DNA of 37,264 bases from an uncultured Oligoflexia bacterium (lineage in GTDB: Bacteria > Bdellovibrionota > Bacteriovoracia > Bacteriovoracales > Bacteriovoracaceae): positions 1 to 37,264 of the forward strand of contig CAKZJW010000036.1 in NCBI GenBank assembly GCA_937120495.1, in the 5' to 3' direction. The notes beneath the pieces are model-generated. The model had not been told where the DNA came from. It was given only the letters and a program-made list of their open reading frames with translations, and made no database searches. How positions within the stretch are numbered: position 1 is the stretch's first letter; every line of letters begins with the position of its first letter. The translations under genes were made by a program, and so were the position numbers. Below, piece after piece: positions 30,830 through 37,264 of the stretch.

Positions 30830-33757
30830 TTATTTATTTCTAACTTTTGTAAGATAACTAACTCTAGGTCTAACATTTAGCTCTTCTAGAACAGTATAGT
30901 TTCTATCTGATCCTAAAAATGCTGCGATCTTACTATCTTTATCGTTCATATCACCAAATACAATTCCGTCACCTGGACAAGACTGCTGACAAGCTAGTTT
31001 GATATCGCCATCTTTAAGATCACGTCTCTCTCTTTTCGCTTGAAGCTTCCCTTCTTGAATTCTTTGGATACACATTGAACATTTTTCCATAATCCCACGT
31101 GTTCTTGTTGAAACATCTGGGTTAAGAACCATGTTCGCTAATTTGTCTGAACGGTCATAGTTGAACCAGTTAAATCTTCTAACTTTATAAGGACAGTTGT
31201 TTGCACAATATCTTGTCCCAACACATCTGTTATAAACTTGCTGATTAATACCATCACTAGAGTGAACTGTTGCCATAACTGGACAAACGTTTTCACATGG
31301 AGCGTTTTCACAGTGCTGACATAACATTGGCATATGCATTACTTCTGGTTGATTCTCATCACCTTTATAGTAACGGTCAATTCTTAACCAGTGCATCTCT
31401 CTTCTGTTAGCAACTTCTTGACGTCCAACTACAGATACATTGTTTTCAGCATTACATGAAATAATACATGAAGAACAACCTGTACATTTTGTTAGGTCAA
31501 TTGCCATCGCCCACTGATGACCATCTTTTTTATGATCCGGTGGATAGATATTTACAAGCTTAGCTTTTTTCTCATTTCCAGCTTTTGGATTTTTTGAATA
31601 ATCTGCAAAAGTTGTCTCTCTAACAATATCTCTTCCTTCCATTGAATGGTGAGTTTGTGTTTGAGCAAGACCTTTAAATTTTCCAGTTTTTGCAAGTGTT
31701 CCAAAAGAGTCTGCAGTTTGTGTTGCGCCTCTATTATAAGTGTAAAAAGCAAATGCATTTTCACCTAAGTTTCTAGCAACTTTTCCTGCAACTTTTCTAC
31801 CGTAACCAACAGCTACAGCAACTGTATTTTTCTCAGTACCTGGTTGAACAATTGCTGGAAGTGTAACTGAATGATCTTTCGATTTTAATGTTACAACGTC
31901 CCCAGTTTTAATTGAGTTTTCTTTTGCATACATTGGACTAACCATTACATAGTTATCCCAAGTGGCTTTTGTTATTGGATCTGGAAGTTCTTGAAGCCAA
32001 GGATTGTTAGCCATGTCTCCATCCATAATTGCTGTCTTTTGGTAAGTCACAATATTTAATCCTGAACTGTACTCTATAGAAGCAACCTTCTTTGCATAGC
32101 TTGAAGCATTCATACTTGAAATACTTGCAGCTTTTGAAAGACCGTCTAAAGAAACAACTCCATCATGAAGAGACTTATTCCAAAAGTCTGTCGCCGTAGC
32201 AAACCCAGATGATTTTGGATAAAAGTCTTTACTCCAAAATGATTTCATATAGTCATGGAAAGATCCTGATTTCCCCATTAGGCTCATCAGAGTTTCTGTG
32301 TACATTCTTGAGCCAAATAGTGGCTGAATTACTGGCTGAGTAAATGAAAGCTCAGAATCTGAAACTAAAGAATCAGACCAAGTTTCAAAAGTATGGTTTG
32401 CAGTTGCATTGTACTTAGCAAGAACACTTGTTTCATCATTTGATAAAGCAAAGCTTACTACAGTTGATACTTTCTTAACTGCTGATTCAAATTTCTTAGA
32501 ATTATGAAATGAATATGCTGGGTTAACATCAACAAATAATGCCGCTGCAACATTCCCATCATTCATAGAATTAACGGCTTGTTCAAAAGCCATATCATCT
32601 GCACAAATTTTATAATCAGACTTCATAACTGAAATTGTTGAGTTATAGTTTCCAACAGCTTGATTGATTTTATTAATAACAACCTGAACATTAATATCAG
32701 AGTCATTAGAGATAACTAAAGACTTACCTTTGTTAGCTTTTAACTCTTTAACAATTCCTGAAACGATATCATTATTAGATGTATTACCTGGACCTTCACC
32801 TGTAAGAGATTTTAGTACTCCTAAGATGATGTCTCTTGAATCTTTAAGAGATTTTGTATGTCTATAATCAGCATTTGATCCCGTTAAAGACATAACTGGC
32901 TCTATTTGAATATGGCGACTCATTCCCTCGCTCGAGCTTGGGTCACGACGGGAAACATATTGTTTCGTGTTCGTTGAAGAGTTACCCCATGTTCCAAGAA
33001 AGTCAGCTCCAAAAGATACGATTACATTTGCTTTAGTAAAGTCGTAGCTATTTTTTGCTTTCGCATTAAAGCTAATTTCATTTGCCTTAACTTGTGAATA
33101 GTCACTTGTTCCATCAAAAGCGATATGTTTTGCACCATAAGCTTTAGTGAACTCTTTAATTAGAGTGATCTCACTTGGTGAACTAATACTTGGAGTGATA
33201 ATTAAAACTTCTTTTCCACTTTCTTTAGCAGCTTTTAAATCTTCTTTAAGCTTCTGATCAAATTCAGCCCACTCAACTTCTGCTCCAGAAATTGTTGGTC
33301 CATTTAATCTATTAGAGTCATATAAAGAAAGAACAGATGCTTGTTGTTGAGATCCAACACCCCCCATCGTTGTCATCGACTTATCATTACCTTCAATTTT
33401 AATTGGTCTACTCTCTCTTGTCTTAACTAAAAGAGGAACACCTTTAAAAGTTGAAGCATACCAGTTAGCAACACCTGGAATTACAGTGTCATTTTTATGT
33501 AGGTATGGAATTGCTTTTTTTACTGGGATTTTAATACATCCAGTTAATGGAAGTGCTGTAACAGAAAATCCCATTATCTTTAAAAAGCTTCTTCTTGATT
33601 TTTCTACAGAGAAAGAATCGAATTCACCGTCTTGGAACTCTTTACTCACTGCTTGTGGGTCTAATACTTTATTTTCAACGTCTTGCCAGTAACCTTCAGT
33701 CTGTGAACCACATCCACAAGAAGTACCGCAATTATCATTTTTTTCAAATTTACTCAT
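30830..33757 (-). CDS. actB: Alternative complex III subunit ActB (Tat-exported Fe-S protein)
   Basis: The 975-residue protein carries a Tat signal (KSRRSFLKIMGF near 53-64). A large molybdopterin-like domain lacks cofactor use in this family. The Fe-S domain has four sites: DLTKCTGCSSCIISCNAE near 750, CQHCENAPCENVCPV, CVGTRYCANNCPYKVRRF and CSMCIQRIQEG...CQQSCPGDG. It is the electron-wire subunit of the complex. Odd: the cytosolic N-terminus starts with an extra Cys-rich stretch, CGTSCGCGS (residues 10-18), that is not part of the family core. Confidence 0.92.
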   Translation of the reverse strand: MSKFEKNDNCGTSCGCGSQTEGYWQDVENKVLDPQAVSKEFQDGEFDSFSVEKSRRSFLKIMGFSVTALPLTGCIKIPVKKAIPYLHKNDTVIPGVANWYASTFKGVPLLVKTRESRPIKIEGNDKSMTTMGGVGSQQQASVLSLYDSNRLNGPTISGAEVEWAEFDQKLKEDLKAAKESGKEVLIITPSISSPSEITLIKEFTKAYGAKHIAFDGTSDYSQVKANEISFNAKAKNSYDFTKANVIVSFGADFLGTWGNSSTNTKQYVSRRDPSSSEGMSRHIQIEPVMSLTGSNADYRHTKSLKDSRDIILGVLKSLTGEGPGNTSNNDIVSGIVKELKANKGKSLVISNDSDINVQVVINKINQAVGNYNSTISVMKSDYKICADDMAFEQAVNSMNDGNVAAALFVDVNPAYSFHNSKKFESAVKKVSTVVSFALSNDETSVLAKYNATANHTFETWSDSLVSDSELSFTQPVIQPLFGSRMYTETLMSLMGKSGSFHDYMKSFWSKDFYPKSSGFATATDFWNKSLHDGVVSLDGLSKAASISSMNASSYAKKVASIEYSSGLNIVTYQKTAIMDGDMANNPWLQELPDPITKATWDNYVMVSPMYAKENSIKTGDVVTLKSKDHSVTLPAIVQPGTEKNTVAVAVGYGRKVAGKVARNLGENAFAFYTYNRGATQTADSFGTLAKTGKFKGLAQTQTHHSMEGRDIVRETTFADYSKNPKAGNEKKAKLVNIYPPDHKKDGHQWAMAIDLTKCTGCSSCIISCNAENNVSVVGRQEVANRREMHWLRIDRYYKGDENQPEVMHMPMLCQHCENAPCENVCPVMATVHSSDGINQQVYNRCVGTRYCANNCPYKVRRFNWFNYDRSDKLANMVLNPDVSTRTRGIMEKCSMCIQRIQEGKLQAKRERRDLKDGDIKLACQQSCPGDGIVFGDMNDKDSKIAAFLGSDRNYTVLEELNVRPRVSYLTKVRNK

Positions 33758-33787
33758 TGTATATACCTTTAATTAATTATCTTTTAA

Positions 33788-34336
33788 TTAGTAGTGACAC
33801 TTAGAACAGTCGCCACCGGCTGCTCGTTTATGATCTTCAGGAGGAGCGATTTCATTTCCTCTGTGACATTCAATACACCAACCCATGTTAAGTTTTTTCT
33901 CTTGCTTAACAACGTCCATAGTTTGAATATCTCCATGACATTTTTGACAATCAAAGCCAGCAACATTTACGTGTTGTGAGTGATTGAAATATGCAAAGTC
34001 AGGAAAGTGATTAACCTTAACCCATTGGATATTTTCTCCAGAGTCTACGGCCTTTTGAATTTTTTTAATTTCAGGTGAGTTTGTTTTTACTTTTGCGTGA
34101 CAGTTTAAACATAACTCAGTTGGTGGAACACCAGCATGTCTTCCTTTGTCTGCACCAAAGTGACAATACTTACAATCGATTTTTAGATCTCCCGCGTGTT
34201 TTGCGTGAGAGAATGCAATCGGCTGATCGGGTTGATAGCCCTGATTAAAACCAATTTGACGAGCTTGTGTGACAACAAATGCCCCAAAAGCGCCAAACGC
34301 TACAAGTGCCACAAGAGCACCAAACAACTTCTTCAT
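33788..34336 (-). CDS. actA: Alternative complex III subunit ActA (pentahaem cytochrome c)
   Basis: The 182-residue protein has an N-terminal membrane anchor (LFGALVALVAFGAFGAFVV) and five CxxCH sites: CKYCH, CLNCH, CQKCH, CIECH and the C-terminal CSKCH, matching the five haems of ActA. The conserved lead-in QPIAFSHAKHAGDLKIDCKYCH is present. It is the first gene of the operon; 30 bases separate it from actB. AAGGGAA precedes the ATG by five bases. Confidence 0.92.
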   Translation of the reverse strand: MKKLFGALVALVAFGAFGAFVVTQARQIGFNQGYQPDQPIAFSHAKHAGDLKIDCKYCHFGADKGRHAGVPPTELCLNCHAKVKTNSPEIKKIQKAVDSGENIQWVKVNHFPDFAYFNHSQHVNVAGFDCQKCHGDIQTMDVVKQEKKLNMGWCIECHRGNEIAPPEDHKRAAGGDCSKCHY

Positions 34337-34384
34337 ACAACATTCCCTTAAAAAAGTGGTTAATTTATTATAAATTTTGCTTAT

Positions 34385-34413
34385 ATTCTAAGCATTTACA
34401 TATCATTTCTCAA
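34385..34413 (-). promoter_or_regulatory. Promoter of the act operon
   Basis: On the minus strand TTGAGA (34408-34413), 17 bases and TAGAAT (34385-34390) form a near-consensus sigma-70 promoter. The start would be near 34378, giving a leader of about 40 bases. The 258-base gap to roxA must also hold the divergent promoter; CTTAAA-17-TATATT near 34509-34537 is a weak candidate. Confidence 0.7.
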
Positions 34414-34594
34414 CACAAAACGACAATGTAAATCAACTATTTTTCGCATTTTGTCCAAAGGCACGAAGTGTCAATCTCGAATGATCTTCTATATCTTTGA
34501 TAGCACTTAAATAGGTACAAAAAGACCTTATATTAAAAAGATTGCCTGGCCTCTTAATTAATTGTAGTAATAGGAAAAATTTGAGGGTTGAACT

Positions 34595-35719
34595 ATGAAT
34601 TTACTTGGTAACATGAGTGTTGATGATTTTTTATCAGAGTATTGGGAGAAAAAGCCTCTCTTAATAAAAGGTGCTGTTAAAAATATTCAAGAGTTTGCCT
34701 CTCCACAGGATATTATGGAACTGGGGATGGATCCAGAATTTGAATCTCGAATTGTCTATAATGATAAAGAGCTTTTTAAAGTAAAGCACGGTCCACTTAC
34801 TGAGTCAGATTTTAACGATAAGAAATGGACCTTTGCCGCACATAATTTAAACTTACTTGATCCAAACTTTTACTCTCTTCAAAAGGCCGTTGAGTTTATT
34901 CCAAGCTGGCTATTTGATGACATCATGGCCACTTATTCTAAAAAAGATTCAACTATAGGTGCTCACACAGATAAGTATAATGTTTTTATTCTTCAGGGTT
35001 CAGGTAAAAGACTGTGGAGATTAGAAGAGAGTCCAGACCCTACTTATAAAGAAAATATCGACTTAAAAATACTTAAAAATTTTAATCCTAATATTGAGTG
35101 GGTACTTGAACCTGGGGATATGATCTATATTCCACCATCAGTCGCTCATGAAGGAACAACGACTAGTAAAGACTCTATCTCCTATTCAATTGGCTTTAAA
35201 TCCCTAGAAGATCAAATACTTCTAAATGAATACCTCACTGACATGCTTGAGTCTTATGAGACTGAAGAGTTTTATAAAAATCCGAAACTGCAAAAATCAA
35301 GCGATACATTTAATATTGATTCTAAACTTATTGAAGATATTTATTCTAGACTACAAACACATCTTATGAATAAAGATACACTCAAGAAGTGGTTTATATC
35401 TTACTTATCAAAACCAAAAGAAGAAATTGAAACAGGCGAAGTCTACATTGAGGAAGAGATTATAAACCTTCTCTCTTCAAATCAAGTTTACAAAGATCAG
35501 TACACGAGATTCAATTCATTTAAAGATGATGATCAAATAATTTTAAGTATAAATAAAAATCTATACGCAATTGAGCCCACAGACTATGAGATGGTAACAA
35601 GTTGGTTTAAAGACTCTCCTATTGAGCCAATCTCAATTGAGCATAAACTTTTAAACCAAGACACATGGCCGTTAGTCATTGATTTATTTAAAAATGGAAC
35701 CTTTTACTTCTCCGAATAA
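34595..35719 (+). CDS. roxA: Ribosomal protein L16 arginine 3-hydroxylase RoxA (JmjC/cupin)
   Basis: The 374-residue protein has the length of E. coli RoxA (YcfD). N-terminal EYWEKKPLLIKGA is the family start. The 2-oxoglutarate/iron site is IGAHTDKYNVFILQGSGKRLWR (His 124, Asp 126) and GDMIYIPPSVAHEG (His 185). RoxA uses oxygen and 2-oxoglutarate to hydroxylate an Arg of ribosomal protein L16. A winged-helix-like C-terminal half (LIEDIYSRLQ...) follows. GAGGG precedes the ATG. Divergent from the act operon. Confidence 0.88.
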   Translation: MNLLGNMSVDDFLSEYWEKKPLLIKGAVKNIQEFASPQDIMELGMDPEFESRIVYNDKELFKVKHGPLTESDFNDKKWTFAAHNLNLLDPNFYSLQKAVEFIPSWLFDDIMATYSKKDSTIGAHTDKYNVFILQGSGKRLWRLEESPDPTYKENIDLKILKNFNPNIEWVLEPGDMIYIPPSVAHEGTTTSKDSISYSIGFKSLEDQILLNEYLTDMLESYETEEFYKNPKLQKSSDTFNIDSKLIEDIYSRLQTHLMNKDTLKKWFISYLSKPKEEIETGEVYIEEEIINLLSSNQVYKDQYTRFNSFKDDDQIILSINKNLYAIEPTDYEMVTSWFKDSPIEPISIEHKLLNQDTWPLVIDLFKNGTFYFSE

Positions 35720-35781
35720 AGCTGAGTTAACTGCTCCACTATAAATAGCTTCACAACTTCATCCATTATGACGATTAGTCT

Positions 35782-37167
35782 ATGATGATTAACAAGTTCG
35801 CAATCATATTCACTTTACTCTTCTCACTTCAACTAAGTGCCAATGATGCCTTTGATGATATCATAGAAGAGATTATTCCAACTTCAAAACTTACTAGTCA
35901 ACAACTCAAACACTTAAGATCCGAACTCGCAATTCAAAAAGCATTTATAGAGGGTGTAAAGAAAATAGAAATCCGCGGTGGAAAGTTTGTAAATATTGAA
36001 CAATCAACTAGCACGTTAAATGATTTACTAAATAACTCTATGAATGCAAAAGCTGCTACTGTTGGCCCAGAGGTAAGAGAAAAATTAGCAAAAATTTCAA
36101 AAGATGGATTAAATAAAAAAACTCTAAAAAATATTTTGTTAGAAACAAAAAAATACGCTTATGGTTTTGCAAATAATAAGAAAGTATTTATTAACTCATT
36201 AATGCGAAGATTTGGATTTGATATAGGTCTTGTTTATTTTGGATTGATGCAAGTAGATTTAACCTTCCCTATGATTATGATGGCCCAAGGTCAAACGCAA
36301 TACGGAGTCCTCCTTGCAACGCCCATAAGTAGTATTGGAACTGGTACATATGCTGCGATTAAAAGTGCAGTTAAATATCGTCAAGTTGTAAAACGACTCG
36401 GAGGATGGAAAATTGCAAAAGAACATTTTAATGTTTTTAAGAAGATGAAGAGCTTTTTTCATCAAAAAATCTTTAGAAGTTATGACTTATTCAATATGCA
36501 TCTAAATTCAAAAAATTATGTTTTTACAACTCAAAAAAGAAACCTACTAAATAGATTTCTTCAAAAAATGGGATGGAATAAATCTTTAAATTACGAGAAT
36601 CTACTTCGATATATGGAAGATGAAGGGATCCTTCCAAAGGTTGTAGATAATGTTAAAAGAAGTAATAGAGTTTCTGAAGCAAAGATGATCCGTCTTCTTA
36701 CCAAGGTTCAACAAACAAATGACCCGAATATACTTTTTAAACTTAAGAGTAAATTTGGAAAATACATTACTGAGTTAGAAAACTTGCCTGATTTTTCAAA
36801 ACAAAGAAAATGGGTAATTAAAGCTATGAATGCCAAAAGTTTTGATCACTTCTTAAGAGTACTTGGAAGTATGCCAAATGAAATTCCTCCATCGATACTT
36901 GATTCATTATGGAGAAATAAAATACTTATTGGAATAACAAAAAGTATAGATGGCTACACCAGTAAAACTCAATACCAGGCGTTTAGAAAACTATTTGAAG
37001 GCTATGATAAAAGTGTGCGCGCAGAGCTTACAAAAAGCATAGAAACATCAATGCCAAGCTCTTTGAAGTCAAAATTTGTTGATTATGTATACGAGTCACT
37101 TGGACATGTTGGTGCATGCCAAAGTCTATTTAGAAGAAAGTCTGATAATTTTATTCCATTTTTATAA
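35782..37167 (+). CDS. Large exported or membrane protein, unknown
   Basis: The 461-residue protein has the signal peptide INKFAIIFTLLFSLQLSA. The mature part is basic and mostly helical, with one longer hydrophobic region (VYFGLMQVDLTFPMIMMAQG near 158-177) and a C-terminal GACQSLFRRKSDNFIPFL. Two Met codons at the start; no ribosome site is visible. No family is recognised. It lies 26 bases before the tRNA gene. Confidence 0.6.
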   Translation: MMINKFAIIFTLLFSLQLSANDAFDDIIEEIIPTSKLTSQQLKHLRSELAIQKAFIEGVKKIEIRGGKFVNIEQSTSTLNDLLNNSMNAKAATVGPEVREKLAKISKDGLNKKTLKNILLETKKYAYGFANNKKVFINSLMRRFGFDIGLVYFGLMQVDLTFPMIMMAQGQTQYGVLLATPISSIGTGTYAAIKSAVKYRQVVKRLGGWKIAKEHFNVFKKMKSFFHQKIFRSYDLFNMHLNSKNYVFTTQKRNLLNRFLQKMGWNKSLNYENLLRYMEDEGILPKVVDNVKRSNRVSEAKMIRLLTKVQQTNDPNILFKLKSKFGKYITELENLPDFSKQRKWVIKAMNAKSFDHFLRVLGSMPNEIPPSILDSLWRNKILIGITKSIDGYTSKTQYQAFRKLFEGYDKSVRAELTKSIETSMPSSLKSKFVDYVYESLGHVGACQSLFRRKSDNFIPFL

Positions 37168-37192
37168 TTCTTTTAATACCATCTAGTTCTGT

Positions 37193-37264
37193 GCTCGGGT
37201 GGTGGAATGGTAGACACGCTACGTTGAGGTCGTAGTGGGGGCAACCCTGTGCTGGTTCAAGTCC
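37193..37264 (+). tRNA. tRNA-Leu (anticodon GAG), truncated by the window end
   Basis: The sequence starts GCUCGGG UG GUGG AAU and has the long variable arm of class II tRNAs (GGGGGCAACCCUG). The anticodon loop is UUGAGGU in the stem CUACG/CGUAG, so the anticodon is GAG (Leu, codons CUC/CUU). The T arm begins with GGUUCAAGUCC; the acceptor 3' strand is beyond the window. Confidence 0.92.

Noticed and set aside
1..37264. CRISPR array, insertion sequence, integrase, prophage or toxin-antitoxin pair
   Set aside because: No regular repeat-spacer pattern, transposase, integrase or phage gene is visible. Most extra frames are shadows of real genes.

Overview
This is an AT-rich bacterial chromosome segment with about 45 protein genes on both strands, one tRNA gene cut by the right edge, and few long gaps. 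The many short secreted and outer-membrane proteins, class III-like prepilin, RoxA, RluE and YaaA indicate a Gram-negative, oxygen-respiring bacterium. The gene mix (complete alternative complex III, very low G+C, many small unannotatable secreted proteins) resembles marine Bdellovibrionota such as Bacteriovoracaceae. That placement is an inference from gene content, not from a search.

Left part (1-7.0 kb): the end of an unknown gene, a broken 4Fe-4S ferredoxin-like gene and a glycosyltransferase on the + strand meet a tightly coupled minus-strand operon (DUF547 protein, membrane polyferredoxin, membrane-anchored FAD/2Fe-2S reductase). A Cys-rich prepilin-like protein and a secreted SGNH hydrolase follow. 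7.0-14.8 kb: an HNH endonuclease, a secreted protein made of two related domains behind a near-perfect sigma-54 promoter, a U32 (RlhA-type) protein coupled to a DUF5522 protein, a two-subunit class I fumarase with a lysine-rich N-terminal tail, and three tandem small secreted proteins.

15-24 kb: a TIM-barrel glycoside hydrolase-like protein, the SUI1/YciH factor, the pseudouridine synthase RluE, an outer-membrane barrel with its own terminator, YaaA, an FAD-linked oxidase, small envelope proteins, a polysaccharide deacetylase and an MFS transporter. At 23.95-24.34 kb lies the most unusual part of the window. A minus-strand transcript, apparently from a sigma-54-type promoter, starts with a leader holding successive hairpins that present AGGA motifs in their loops, as in CsrA/RsmA binding RNAs. 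A further AGGA motif is the Shine-Dalgarno sequence of a previously overlooked 42-residue single-span membrane protein. A candidate small RNA with a strong terminator is encoded divergently.

24.4-37.2 kb: envelope proteins and a zinc metallopeptidase, then the six-gene actABCDEF operon for alternative complex III (quinol to cytochrome c or oxidase electron transfer), with a clear promoter upstream of actA and a rho-independent terminator after actF. Divergent from it is roxA (2-oxoglutarate oxygenase acting on ribosomal protein L16), followed by an unknown 461-residue secreted or membrane protein and a tRNA-Leu(GAG) cut by the window end.
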